Made by a program: the position numbers and the translations under genes. Shown here one piece after another: positions 7,462 through 16,076 of a DNA stretch of 64,000 nucleotides. Origin of the DNA: CAZIOH01 sp964540815 (GTDB lineage: Bacteria; Myxococcota_A; Polyangia; Fen-1088); assembly GCA_964540815.1 (NCBI GenBank), contig CAZIOH010000018.1, positions 20,137-84,136 of the forward strand, written 5' to 3'. How positions within the stretch are numbered: the first letter of the stretch is position 1; each line of letters opens with the position of its first letter. Below the pieces are notes generated by a model. It was given only the letters and a program-made list of their open reading frames with translations, made no database searches and was not told the DNA's origin.

Positions 7462-8979
7462 ATGCGGCGCTGCCGGACCGAGCGGGTTCACACTCCGCCT
7501 GCTTCATCGACCCCCGGCCCGGCCCGGCTGGTGATGGTGATGGCAGTGGCGGCGGGGATGGCGGTCGGGCACATCGCGTGCAGCGACCCGACGGAGTCGG
7601 CGGCGATGGACGCCGCCACCGATGCCCCGACCTTCGAGGTCCGTCCCAATCCCGACAGCGGCCCGGCCTCGCCGCTGGCGCTGGAGCTCTCGGCCACCGG
7701 GTGCTCGTCGTTCGAGCCCCAGCCGCTCGCGGCGGCGGACCAGGCGACCGCCGATGCCGGCGCGCCCGCCGTGCGGTGCGTGGGCCCTGCCGGGGTGTCG
7801 CTGACGTTCACGCCGCTCGCCAGCGCGGGGCTCACCCGGTTCCTGTGGACCTTCGGCGACGGCTCGCCCGACTCGACCGAGACCGCGCCGCTGCACACGT
7901 ATGCGTTGCCGGGCGACTACGATGTGTCGGTGTCGGCCGGAGGTCCCGCGGGCACCGCCAGCCTGAGCCACCCGAAGTACGTGCACGTGGTGCCGGTCCT
8001 GGAGGGCGGGGCGTGCGATCTCGAGGCGCAGTGCGAGGCCGGCGGCACCTGCTGGTGTGACGCCACCCAACCCTGCACGCCGGTGTTCACCCGTGGCTTC
8101 TGCGCCCGCGCCTGCACCGGCGCGGCTGGCGAATGCGGAGCGGGTGCCGCCTGCATCGATCTGTCGGCGCGCAGCTCGACGGGCGCCGCCGCCGGCCCGG
8201 CGACCGCGGCGGCGGCGGCTTCGACGATCTCGTCGGCCGCCCCGGCGGCTACCGCGGCGTCGGGGGCCTCCGCTTGGCGCCGCCCCGTCTGCCTGCCCGC
8301 CTGTGCCGATGACAGCACCTGCCCGACCGGAACCCGTTGCCGCAGCCTGCCCACCGCCGTCGGACCGGGTGGCGGCACGGCGGCACCGGGTGGCGGTCCA
8401 TGGACCTCGGCCTGCTTCGCGGGCTATCCCCTGCCCATCGGCGCACGTTGCGGCGACGGCAGCGGCGCGCTGGTCGACGCGGACTGCGCCAGTGGACTGT
8501 GCGCGAACCTCGGTCGATTCGGGCGCTGCGCGCTCGACTGCACGAGCACCGCTTGCCCAGGGGGATCGGCGTGCGCGGTGCTGGGGGACGGCCGACGGCT
8601 GTGCCTGGCCACCTGCGGGCCCGCGATCGCTCCCCCCTGCGACGACGATCCCTGGCTCGGCTGCCAGGGGCCGCGACCTCCGGCGGCGGCGGCACCCACC
8701 GGGGACGCCGCGGCGCCCGCCGGCGACGCGGACGCGAGCGTGCCCGATCCCGCGAGCGCCGGTCCCGGTGCCTTCACGCTGGCCGATGGCGCCAGCAGCC
8801 CCTCCGCCGCGGCCGCCTCTTACTGCGCCCCCAGGAGCTGCACGACGACCTCCGACTGCGGTCCGGGCGCCGTTTGCCCTCCAGGGACGGGCCTGTGCTC
8901 CGCCGCCCCCACACCCGCCCCGGCCGCCGCCGCCGCACCGGCGACGGGCGCGGCGCGGGCCGTGCCCGGGCGTCGATGA
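7462..8979 (+). CDS. Surface lipoprotein with PKD domain and Cys-rich region
   Basis: A 505-residue protein with a signal sequence ending in a lipobox-like Gly-His-Ile-Ala-Cys (residue 40), hence a predicted lipoprotein. Residues about 110-165 show a PKD-type fold: FLWTFGDGSPDSTET followed by HTYALPGDYDVSVSA, where W-x-F-G-D-G and H-x-Y are the family hallmarks. After this come repeated Cys-rich modules (C-x5-C-x-C patterns) of the kind seen in myxobacterial surface proteins, separated by Ala/Pro-rich spacers. No catalytic motif is visible. It is probably monocistronic: 63 bp follow the MinD-PilZ gene and 34 bp precede the antitoxin. Function unknown; adhesion or scaffolding is inference. Confidence 0.6.
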   Translation: MRRCRTERVHTPPASSTPGPARLVMVMAVAAGMAVGHIACSDPTESAAMDAATDAPTFEVRPNPDSGPASPLALELSATGCSSFEPQPLAAADQATADAGAPAVRCVGPAGVSLTFTPLASAGLTRFLWTFGDGSPDSTETAPLHTYALPGDYDVSVSAGGPAGTASLSHPKYVHVVPVLEGGACDLEAQCEAGGTCWCDATQPCTPVFTRGFCARACTGAAGECGAGAACIDLSARSSTGAAAGPATAAAAASTISSAAPAATAASGASAWRRPVCLPACADDSTCPTGTRCRSLPTAVGPGGGTAAPGGGPWTSACFAGYPLPIGARCGDGSGALVDADCASGLCANLGRFGRCALDCTSTACPGGSACAVLGDGRRLCLATCGPAIAPPCDDDPWLGCQGPRPPAAAAPTGDAAAPAGDADASVPDPASAGPGAFTLADGASSPSAAAASYCAPRSCTTTSDCGPGAVCPPGTGLCSAAPTPAPAAAAAPATGAARAVPGRR

Positions 8980-9013
8980 TCCGAGGTTGATGTGGACACA
9001 TCCGGATCGTAAC

Positions 9014-9280
9014 ATGTCCACAATGGACATCGGCGTTCGCGACCTCAAGCAGCGGCTGTCCGAGTTTCTCGACCGCGCCGCGCGCGGCGAGATCATTCGC
9101 GTCACCGATCGCGGTCGACCGAAGGCGATCTTGGGACCGGTCCCCGGGGGGGATCGTCTCGAGCTGGGCATCGAAGGCGGATGGATTCGTGCGGCTTCGA
9201 AGGCGCCGCCCGTCCCCGTGAAGCGGGCGCGGGCCAAGCTCCGGATCGCCGAGGCGCTCGACGAAGATCGAGGCGCGTGA
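9014..9280 (+). CDS. Phd/VapB-type antitoxin
   Basis: An 88-residue protein opening MSTMDIGVRDLKQRLSEFLDRAARGE, the typical Phd/YefM N-terminal DNA-binding dimer motif, followed by IIRVTDRGRPKAIL, which is almost diagnostic of the family. The basic C-terminal half would wrap the toxin. It should neutralise the PIN toxin encoded next and repress their shared promoter. Start ATG at 9014; an internal ATG at 9023 is an alternative. The stop overlaps the toxin start by 3 bases (GTGA), the usual coupling of such modules. Confidence 0.85.
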   Translation: MSTMDIGVRDLKQRLSEFLDRAARGEIIRVTDRGRPKAILGPVPGGDRLELGIEGGWIRAASKAPPVPVKRARAKLRIAEALDEDRGA

Positions 9281-9687
9281 GCGTGAGCCTCTACGTCGAC
9301 ACGAGCGCCCTCCTCAAGCGTTACGTCGAGGAGCCTGACAGCGCCGCGGCGGAACGATACCTGCTCGCCGACCCGTCCTGGGTCACCGCCCGCCACACGC
9401 AGGTCGAGGTCCGTCGAAACCTCTCCCGCCTGCTCGATGGCAGGGCGCTCTCGGAGGCGCGCCGAAGCTTCGAACGCGACTGGACCCGGACCAACGTCGT
9501 CGAGCTGGACGAGGCGACCTGCGAGATGGCGGCGACGCTGGCCGAGATCTCGGGTGCGCGAACCCTGGACGCGCTGCACCTCGCGGCCCTCCGGCGCGTG
9601 AGCGAAAACACCCTGCCCCTGCTCTCGTTCGACCTGCGTCAGGCGCAGGCCGCCCGCTCGCTCGGCATCACGGTCCTCGGCGCCTGA
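9277..9687 (+). CDS. VapC-type PIN-domain toxin
   Basis: A 136-residue PIN-domain ribonuclease, normally a toxin that cleaves tRNA or rRNA. Acidic active-site residues are visible: Asp in LYVDTSALLKRY, Glu in TQVEVRRN, Asp in ARTLDALHLAAL and Asp in LLSFDLRQAQAA, all in family order. A GTG start (9277-9279) overlapping the antitoxin stop is chosen; the ATG at 9181 would add an out-of-family extension translated from inside the antitoxin gene. It forms a two-gene module with the antitoxin at 9014-9280. Confidence 0.87.
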   Translation: MSVSLYVDTSALLKRYVEEPDSAAAERYLLADPSWVTARHTQVEVRRNLSRLLDGRALSEARRSFERDWTRTNVVELDEATCEMAATLAEISGARTLDALHLAALRRVSENTLPLLSFDLRQAQAARSLGITVLGA

Positions 9688-9729
9688 TGGGGGAAAGAGA
9701 AGGGAAGAGCACCACCTCGCGAATGTACA

Positions 9730-10452
9730 ATGGACGTGGGATGGGCTTCGATGGCTGACGACCAGAACGGGCGCGAGCCCGGCCCCGTGATCATCGCTCC
9801 GTCGGGGCGCTTCGACTTGCCGGTCGACCATGGACGCCTCGAGGCCCTGCTGAAGGAGCCGCCCCGGATCGCGCGCGCGGTGGTCGTCTGCCACCCCCAT
9901 CCCAAGGGCGGCGGCACGATGAACAACAACGTCGTCTACCGGATGGCCAAGGCCCTCGAGGAGCGTGACAGCGCGGTGCTGCGCTTCAACTTCCGGGGCG
10001 TCGGCCGCTCGACGGGGACTTACGGTGAGGGCCTGGCCGAGGAGAGCGACGTGCGCGCCGCCCTGGACTTCCTGCACGCCCGGCATCCCGACGTGCCGCT
10101 GTGGGTCGCGGGCTTCTCGTTCGGCGCGCGCGTCGGCCTCAGCGTGGGCCTGCACGACGCGCGCGTCTCGAAGCTGCTCGGCGTCGGCCTCGCGGTGCGC
10201 ATGTTCGACCTCGACTTCCTGCATCAGCCCCGCCATCCGCCGAGGCCCCTCGCCATCGTGCAGGCCGCAAACGATGAATACGGCGACGCCCTCGAGATCA
10301 CCGCCTTCGCCGCGAGCGTCCCCGAGCCCAAGCATCTCTGGATCGTCGACGACGCCACGCACCTCTTCCCGGGCCGCCTCGATCCCCTCGAAGCCACCCT
10401 GCACACCGCCGTCGACTGGCTCGTTGCCGCGCCCGGACCAGGCGAACCGTGA
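9730..10452 (+). CDS. Alpha/beta hydrolase (COG2945-like)
   Basis: A 240-residue cytoplasmic alpha/beta hydrolase. It shows the oxyanion-region motif CHPHPKGGGTMNNNVV, the strand LRFNFRGVGRSTG, the nucleophile elbow GFSFGA (Gly-x-Ser-x-Gly) and a C-terminal His in DATHLFPGR. This combination is typical of the small COG2945-type hydrolases found across proteobacteria, whose substrates are not established. No signal peptide. An internal ATG at 9751 (MADDQ) is an equally good start. It lies 42 bp after the toxin gene and may be independent of it. Confidence 0.8.
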   Translation: MDVGWASMADDQNGREPGPVIIAPSGRFDLPVDHGRLEALLKEPPRIARAVVVCHPHPKGGGTMNNNVVYRMAKALEERDSAVLRFNFRGVGRSTGTYGEGLAEESDVRAALDFLHARHPDVPLWVAGFSFGARVGLSVGLHDARVSKLLGVGLAVRMFDLDFLHQPRHPPRPLAIVQAANDEYGDALEITAFAASVPEPKHLWIVDDATHLFPGRLDPLEATLHTAVDWLVAAPGPGEP

Positions 10453-10653
10453 TAGAAAAGGGGCCGAGAAGCCGTCGAACGAAGAGGCTCACGCACCTCT
10501 TGCCGCCGGTCTCGATCGAAGCATAGGGTAGGCACGGGCCGACGGGGATTTCAGGCCGGGTCGCATCGGGGTTCGTACGGGGTCGTCGACTCATCGCATC
10601 GCGCAATTTCGCGAAGGTTCGGACATCGAAAACCCCTTGATCTCCCGAGGAAC

Positions 10654-12063
10654 ATGCCTACACACTGCCCTTCAGCCTCGTCGAATCTCCATCAGCTCGG
10701 CCGTCGCGCTCGTCCTGCGACGTCGTGGGGCCTGGTCCTGTTGCTCGGTGCCTGGTCGGTCGGGTGTGGCCCGCAATCGGACACCGGGGGTGGGGCCACG
10801 GGCGGAACGTCCACGTCGCCGTCCGCCAGCGGGGGACGAACCGCGCAGACGGGCGGAGCCACCGCAACGGGCGGCGCCCCGGGGACCGGCGGGTCCGTGG
10901 TCCACAACGGAAGCGGAGGGGCCGTGACGACCGGTGGAGCCACCGGGAGTGGCGGAATGGCCGCGACGGGCGGTCTCTCTGGCACGGGCGAAACCGGCGG
11001 CTCCGGCGTCGACTCGACCGGGGGCCGCGCCGCGACCGGGGGGACGGCGGGTCGTCCGGTGGGCGGATCGCCCGGCTCGGCGACCGGTGGCGCGGCGGCG
11101 GCGACCGGCGGCTCGAGCGGAGCCAGCGCGGCGCCGGTCACACCCGGCGCCTCGACCCAGGCCAAGAAGTTGCTCGCTTACATCTACAGCCTGTATGGCA
11201 ACCACGTCCTGTCGGGACAGCAGGAGACGAGCTGGGCCAATCCAGCGGGCGACATCAGCTGGTACACCACCAACGGGCTCAAGGAGCCGGCCATCCTCGG
11301 CGGCGATCTCATGTATCGCGATGGCGCCTCCTGCACGTCGGTGACCCAGACCACGACCCGCGCCATCGCGTACTGGAAGGCGGGGGGGATCAGCATGATC
11401 CGCTACCACATGGGGATGCCCGCGTCAGGGCTCACGTGCGCGCAGGATTGTTACCAGGGGACCAACTGCGCGGAGTCCACGCCGACGGGCGCCACGCTCG
11501 ACAATGCCGTCATGGCCGGCACCGCCGAGAACACGTCGCTGCTCGCCAGGTTGGACTACGTGGCGGTTCAGCTCAAGGCCATGCAGGACGCCAACGTGCC
11601 GGTCATCCTGGCCCTGTTCCACGAAATACAGCCGAATGGTTGGTTCTGGTGGAGCAAGGGGACGGCCGCCCAGTTCGTCGCCCTGTGGAAGTACGCGTTC
11701 AACTATCTGACCGTCACCAAGGGGCTCACCAACATCATCTGGCTCATGCCGTACAGCGGCCTGTCGGGCGTCGGCGCTCCGATCGCACCCTATTTCCCGG
11801 GCAAGGGGATGGTGGATCTGTCGGGCCCGGACTACCAGAACGACTCGGCGACCTTCAGCAAGGTCAAGACCGCCGTCGGCGACACCCTGCCGATCCCCCT
11901 GCACGAGTCCAATGCCGTGAACCCGGCCGCGTGGTTCCCCGCATCGCCATTCGTGCTGTGGAACATCTGGGCCGGCTATCAGATGAAGGCGCTGGCCACC
12001 GTCAAGACGGCGTTCAGCGACACCCACACGATCACGCGCGACATGGTCCCGAACCTCCAGTAG
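10654..12063 (+). CDS. GH26 beta-mannanase lipoprotein
   Basis: A secreted endo-beta-1,4-mannanase candidate (glycoside hydrolase family 26), 469 residues. The signal peptide ends at a lipobox (WSVGC), so the enzyme is probably lipid-anchored. A linker of about 110 residues made of Gly-Gly-Thr/Ser/Ala units follows. The catalytic domain starts near residue 170 (LLAYIYSLYGNHVLSGQQ). The acid/base is Glu324 in ALFHEIQPNGWFWW and the nucleophile Glu418 in IPLHESN, matching GH26 order and spacing. The start has a GAGG ribosome site 5 bp upstream. It opens a locus that also holds GH5, esterase and lyase genes, pointing to mannan/pectin breakdown. Confidence 0.88.
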   Translation: MPTHCPSASSNLHQLGRRARPATSWGLVLLLGAWSVGCGPQSDTGGGATGGTSTSPSASGGRTAQTGGATATGGAPGTGGSVVHNGSGGAVTTGGATGSGGMAATGGLSGTGETGGSGVDSTGGRAATGGTAGRPVGGSPGSATGGAAAATGGSSGASAAPVTPGASTQAKKLLAYIYSLYGNHVLSGQQETSWANPAGDISWYTTNGLKEPAILGGDLMYRDGASCTSVTQTTTRAIAYWKAGGISMIRYHMGMPASGLTCAQDCYQGTNCAESTPTGATLDNAVMAGTAENTSLLARLDYVAVQLKAMQDANVPVILALFHEIQPNGWFWWSKGTAAQFVALWKYAFNYLTVTKGLTNIIWLMPYSGLSGVGAPIAPYFPGKGMVDLSGPDYQNDSATFSKVKTAVGDTLPIPLHESNAVNPAAWFPASPFVLWNIWAGYQMKALATVKTAFSDTHTITRDMVPNLQ

Positions 12064-12124
12064 AGGAGATCCGGGGGGGCGATCTCCGCGGGCCGACCGC
12101 GGAGCGGCCCCCGACCGGAAGGCC

Positions 12125-12664
12125 ATGTCCAAGCCCGCCATCACCATCATCACCGTCGCCGCGCTGGTCCTGGCGGCGATGCTGGCCGTGTTCGCTCTGC
12201 GCATTGTGGGCAAGGCTCGCCGCGAGCGCGAGGACAGCGACCACGGAGCGGCCGTGGAGTCCGCCGAGCCGGCCCCGGTGCGCGAGCCCATCGGGGCTGC
12301 GCCTCCCCCGCCGGTCGACAAGCTCGCCACCGAGGCGGCCGCGCCCCGGCGGCCAGCACCGGCGGGCCGAGACGCGGGCGCGCGGCTCGACGAGGCGTCG
12401 CTGATATCCCAGCTGCACGATCTCGCCGCCTCGGATCCGCCGAGGTCGCTCGCGCTCGCGAGGGAAGCCGTTGCTCGCTTTCCCGACAGCCCGAACGCCC
12501 CCGAGTTCGAGTGGAACGTCGCCAAGGCCCTGGCCAACATGGACCGCTACCAGGAAGCCGAGGAGGAGGCCCGGAGAATGGTCCAGAGATTCCCGGGCAA
12601 CGCCTTCGCGGACGACCTCGAACACCACCTGCTCAACCACCCGCCGAACCCGCCCGCCCCGTAG
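12125..12664 (+). CDS. Membrane-anchored TPR-like small protein
   Basis: A 179-residue protein of unknown function. One transmembrane segment is obvious at residues about 5-27 (Ile/Val/Ala/Leu-rich), followed by a basic patch (KARRERE), a Pro/Ala-rich linker, and about 75 residues with a tetratricopeptide pattern (ASDPPRSLALAREAVARFPDSP, then NMDRYQEAEEEARRMVQRFPGN). The topology suggests the helical domain faces the periplasm or cytoplasm on a short stalk. It follows the GH26 gene by 61 bp and precedes another small helical protein by 62 bp; a common transcript is possible. Confidence 0.6.
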   Translation: MSKPAITIITVAALVLAAMLAVFALRIVGKARREREDSDHGAAVESAEPAPVREPIGAAPPPPVDKLATEAAAPRRPAPAGRDAGARLDEASLISQLHDLAASDPPRSLALAREAVARFPDSPNAPEFEWNVAKALANMDRYQEAEEEARRMVQRFPGNAFADDLEHHLLNHPPNPPAP

Positions 12665-12726
12665 CCACCACCCGCGACGAAGCGCCCCCATCCGCAACGG
12701 CGGGCCTGTCTGCTAGCTTCCTGGCG

Positions 12727-13020
12727 ATGGATCGTTCAACCACCCTGAGGGAGGCCGTCCGCCACCTCGAGCGCGGTGACTGGCAGAAGGCGCACGCGCT
12801 CGTGGATGATGACGAGTCGCCGCTCGGGTGCTGGGCTCACGGCATCGTGCACCTGCTCGAGGGTGACGCCGCGAACGCGCGCTACTGGTACCAGCAGGCG
12901 CAACGCGCGTTTCCGCCGGCTTCCGGGGTGCAGGCCGAGATCGCCGCCCTGGCCGAGGCAGCGACCCGTGATGCCCCGGCCCGCGAAGCGTCTGACGACC
13001 ATTCGCACGAAACTTCATGA
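12727..13020 (+). CDS. Conserved small cytoplasmic protein, 'EGD..NA.YWY' family
   Basis: A 97-residue protein without signal or membrane segment. It matches a conserved hypothetical family recognisable by LERGDWQKAHALV, then Trp-x-His, then LLEGDAANARYWYQQAQRAFP. The function of the family is unknown to me; the helical repeat look resembles a degenerate TPR unit. It converges on the esterase gene at 13059 with only 38 bp between the stops. Confidence 0.7.
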   Translation: MDRSTTLREAVRHLERGDWQKAHALVDDDESPLGCWAHGIVHLLEGDAANARYWYQQAQRAFPPASGVQAEIAALAEAATRDAPAREASDDHSHETS

Positions 13021-13058
13021 GTCGGGTGGGGAGATCGCCACTCTCACCCGCCCCAGCG
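13021..13058. terminator. Possible bidirectional terminator between convergent genes
   Basis: The 38-bp gap between two convergent stops contains CGGGTG and CACCCG as inverted arms with partly pairing inner bases (GGAGA against CTCTC). No T-tract follows on either side, so intrinsic termination is uncertain. Confidence 0.3.
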
Positions 13059-14546
13059 TCACGGTCTCAAGTACTTGGCCAGCTCGGGCACCTGGGCCTT
13101 GATGGCGTCGCGCACGAAGCCCGCGAAGATCTGGGCGCCCTTCGGGCCGGTGTGGGTCGGATCGCTTCCGCGCGCGTAGTACCCGGCCATGGCCGCGGCC
13201 GGCCCGCCGACCGTGGCGAACCAGTTGCAGGTGGCGGTCGTCAGATCGATGACCGGGATGTTCATGCTCTTGCCGAGATCCCTCAGGGTTTGCGGGATGT
13301 CCATGGCCGCCGTGACGAGCTGCCCCGAGCACCCACCGTTGGCGCGCGAGATGGGGGTCACGAAGATCGGGGTGGCCCCGGCCGCCTTGGCATCACTGGC
13401 CATGCTGCTCATGTTGCTCTCGTAGGTGGCCTTGGCGGTGGTCTTGTCGTTGTGGCCCATCTCGAGCAAGACCCAGTCGCCCGGCTTCAACCTCGACTTG
13501 ATCGCACCCCACAGGCTGTTACTTCGAATGAAGCTCACCGAGCTCTCCCCGGAGTCGGCGTAGTTCGCGACGGCGACGGGGCTGACGAAGAACTGCGGCA
13601 GGTGCTGGCCCCAGGAGGCATAGCCATCGGTGTACTGATCGCACACGGTCGAGTCGCCCGCCACGTACAGCACCACGGGGGCGGCAGCAGGTTGATGGCA
13701 GATGCTCGTCACGCGGGGCATGGCCCCGCCGAAGTAGACGTCGAGCCCGGGAATCCCGGCCGGAACGGCCTGGATGGGCTCACCTTCGGGTGTACGGACG
13801 TTGACCACGAAGGAAAATCGCTGGGTATCGGCCCCGGTGGTCATGATCTCGGGCAGCATCGGGCGGCGTCGCTCGGCCTCCACCAGCGTGTCGGTGGCCC
13901 CCGAGCCCCCGAGCTCGACGGTCACCTCGTAGTTGCCGGGATTCCCGCCGAAATGACACTCGAGGCTGTACGGGATGCTGAAGCTCTCGACGGTCGGCGT
14001 CGCGTTCATCTTGCACATGGCCAGCTCGTTGGTGACACATGCCGTGATGGGTGTCGGGGGCGGCGGCGGGGAATTGACGGCCGAGCCCCCGCCGGCGCCC
14101 GGCGACGAGGTCCCACCGGTGCTCATGCCACCTCGGCCGCCGCCGGCGCCGCTCCCGCCGCCACCGCTGCCCTGCGTGACGACAGGGCCGCCGGAGCCGC
14201 CGGTGTCGCTCGCGCCGACGCCGGTCCCCCCTTGGGCGGCGCCACCGGTTGCCGCCCCGCCGGTCGACGCGCCCCCCGAGCCCGACACGATCGGCGTGCT
14301 TCCGCCGGACGCTCCGCCGCTGCCCGCCGTCGCCACGGCATGGCCGCCGCTCGAGCTCCCGCCCGACTCCGTCGCGCCTCCGGTCGCGCCCGCCGCGCCC
14401 GCCGGTCCCGTGTCCCCCCCGCACCCGGCGACCGCCAGGGCCCCGAGGGCGCCGCAGACGGCGACCAGGCAGGCCGGTGTCACTTTGCGATGAGCGGACT
14501 GCCCAACCCGGCGGCCATGGCCTCGAGCTCCCCGGCGCATCGTCAT
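13059..14546 (-). CDS. SGNH acetylesterase lipoprotein (rhamnogalacturonan acetylesterase-like)
   Basis: A 495-residue secreted esterase. The signal peptide ends in a lipobox (AVAGC), then about 120 residues of Gly/Ala/Thr-rich linker. The catalytic domain carries the three SGNH blocks of carbohydrate esterase family 12: VAGDST (block I serine), GHND (block III) and DPTHTGPKGA (block V Asp/His dyad). An intermediate beta-rich segment (residues about 190-290, with CHFGGNPGNYEVTVELGG) is the N-terminal module often seen with such esterases. Family members remove acetyl groups from rhamnogalacturonan, fitting the surrounding glycosidase genes. A ribosome site (AAGGA) precedes the ATG. Confidence 0.85.
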   Translation of the reverse strand: MTMRRGARGHGRRVGQSAHRKVTPACLVAVCGALGALAVAGCGGDTGPAGAAGATGGATESGGSSSGGHAVATAGSGGASGGSTPIVSGSGGASTGGAATGGAAQGGTGVGASDTGGSGGPVVTQGSGGGGSGAGGGRGGMSTGGTSSPGAGGGSAVNSPPPPPTPITACVTNELAMCKMNATPTVESFSIPYSLECHFGGNPGNYEVTVELGGSGATDTLVEAERRRPMLPEIMTTGADTQRFSFVVNVRTPEGEPIQAVPAGIPGLDVYFGGAMPRVTSICHQPAAAPVVLYVAGDSTVCDQYTDGYASWGQHLPQFFVSPVAVANYADSGESSVSFIRSNSLWGAIKSRLKPGDWVLLEMGHNDKTTAKATYESNMSSMASDAKAAGATPIFVTPISRANGGCSGQLVTAAMDIPQTLRDLGKSMNIPVIDLTTATCNWFATVGGPAAAMAGYYARGSDPTHTGPKGAQIFAGFVRDAIKAQVPELAKYLRP

Positions 14547-14636
14547 GAGCGATCCTTTCTTCTCTTGTCGTCTCTTCTCTGTCTGGTCTGCCTGGTCGTC
14601 TGGTGGAGGCTTTCTGGCGGCCCGCGGCCCGTGGCG

Positions 14637-15944
14637 CTACTTGGCAGGCGCCTGGTAGCCCCTCCAGAGCCAGATGAGGCCCTCGGGGGTGATCTGGTTG
14701 CGCGGGTTATCGTCGCAGTGGCCGGCGCCCTTGGCGAACATGAAGCGCGTGTGATTCCCCTTGGCGATCAGCGCGGCGGCCAGGGACCGGTTCGAGGTGA
14801 CCCAGTTGCCCGAGGCGGTGGCGTTGGTCGAGCCGTTGTCGTTCTCACCGACCTCGAGGAACACGCGCAGGTCGGGTCGGAAGGGCGCGGTCATGACCAT
14901 CTGGGTGTATTCGTAGGCACCGAGCGGGTGGTCGGTGGTCTTCTGGATGGCCACGTAAGAGCCCGAGAACGAGAACACCCGATTGAAGTCGCCAAACCAC
15001 GCCAGCCCCATCACGGCGGGGCCGCCGGAGCTGCAGCCGTAGCCCCCGCGCCCGTTGGGGTCGGTGGTGAACTTGAAGTTGGGATAGGCCTTCTTCAGAT
15101 CGGCGTTGGCCAGGATGGCTGGCATGATCTCCGTGGTGATGTACCGCCAGTACCGATCGGAGACGGTGTCGTATTCGAGGCTGCGCTCGCTCATGGGGTG
15201 GACGTCTGGCCCGGCCGTGAGGCCGATGATCGCCAGCGGCGGGACGTGGTGGTCGGGGTTGGGATCGTCGGCCAGGTTCTGCACCGTGGTCTTCAGGCCC
15301 CCGAAGAAGCCGTCCGACGACACCATGAACGGAGACTCCGTGCCGTCCACGTACTGAGCGGGGACGAAGATCGTGACCGTCCGCGTGAAGGTGAGCGGAG
15401 GGGTGAAGTCCGATCCGTCGAAGATCTTGCTCTGGGTCGACGCGTAGCTGAACTGGGTCTGGAACCCCGCCGGTGCACCCGCCTTGAGCGTCAAATCGGG
15501 AGAGCGCGTGTACGTCGGGCCGATGTCGAACATGCCGTCGCCGGCGGTGCCGGGGTCGGTCGACGAGCCCGTGCTCCCGCCCGTCGGCGAGGTCCCCCCC
15601 GAGGCCATTCCCCGGCCGCCCACCGGCGGAGCCGTGGTGCCACCTGCCGCCTGGCCACCCGACCCCGGCCCCCCTGACGATGCGGGCGTCCCTCCCGATC
15701 CCGTCCCCACGGCGCCCCCTGACTGCGCCGCGGTCGAGCCGCCGGTGGCGGCCGGCGCCCCGGTCGTGCCACCGCTCGCTGGCAGACCGCCGCCCGGAGA
15801 TGCGCCGCCGCTGCCGGGCCGAGCGCCGCCACCGGTGCCGCTGCCGGCGGGATCAGAAGAAGGAGAAGATGAACATGCGACCATCGCGCACGCGCACACG
15901 CCCAGCAACAAGGCCCGGACAAGGGGGAGGCGAACCATGGTCAT
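14637..15944 (-). CDS. Esterase-D/CE1-like secreted lipoprotein esterase
   Basis: A 435-residue lipoprotein from the ATG at 15942-15944, which has an AGGAGA ribosome site; the longer frame to 16055 lacks one. The lipobox is AMVAC, followed by a Gly/Thr/Ala linker of about 95 residues. The catalytic part has the putative nucleophile in GYGCSSGGPAVMG, an acidic residue in VGENDNGS and a histidine in GAGHCDDNP, consistent with the alpha/beta-hydrolase esterase-D fold used by feruloyl and acetyl xylan esterases. The substrate is not shown by the sequence. It is co-directional with the acetylesterase gene, 90 bp upstream of it. Confidence 0.75.
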   Translation of the reverse strand: MTMVRLPLVRALLLGVCACAMVACSSSPSSDPAGSGTGGGARPGSGGASPGGGLPASGGTTGAPAATGGSTAAQSGGAVGTGSGGTPASSGGPGSGGQAAGGTTAPPVGGRGMASGGTSPTGGSTGSSTDPGTAGDGMFDIGPTYTRSPDLTLKAGAPAGFQTQFSYASTQSKIFDGSDFTPPLTFTRTVTIFVPAQYVDGTESPFMVSSDGFFGGLKTTVQNLADDPNPDHHVPPLAIIGLTAGPDVHPMSERSLEYDTVSDRYWRYITTEIMPAILANADLKKAYPNFKFTTDPNGRGGYGCSSGGPAVMGLAWFGDFNRVFSFSGSYVAIQKTTDHPLGAYEYTQMVMTAPFRPDLRVFLEVGENDNGSTNATASGNWVTSNRSLAAALIAKGNHTRFMFAKGAGHCDDNPRNQITPEGLIWLWRGYQAPAK

Positions 15945-16076
15945 TGTCTCCTTGCAAATCGTGCGGCGCAGGAAGATCGTGCGACGGGTGGAAAGGGCGC
16001 CGCTGTGACCCGAGTTCCAGGCTCCTTTACTACACTCCAATGCGGCGGTCGGCATTCGTGAAATAGATTCGCGGCC

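Noticed and set aside
13017..15677. 886-codon plus-strand frame
   Set aside because: Opposite the two esterase genes with their catalytic motifs; the translation is Gly/Arg/Pro-rich without any motif.
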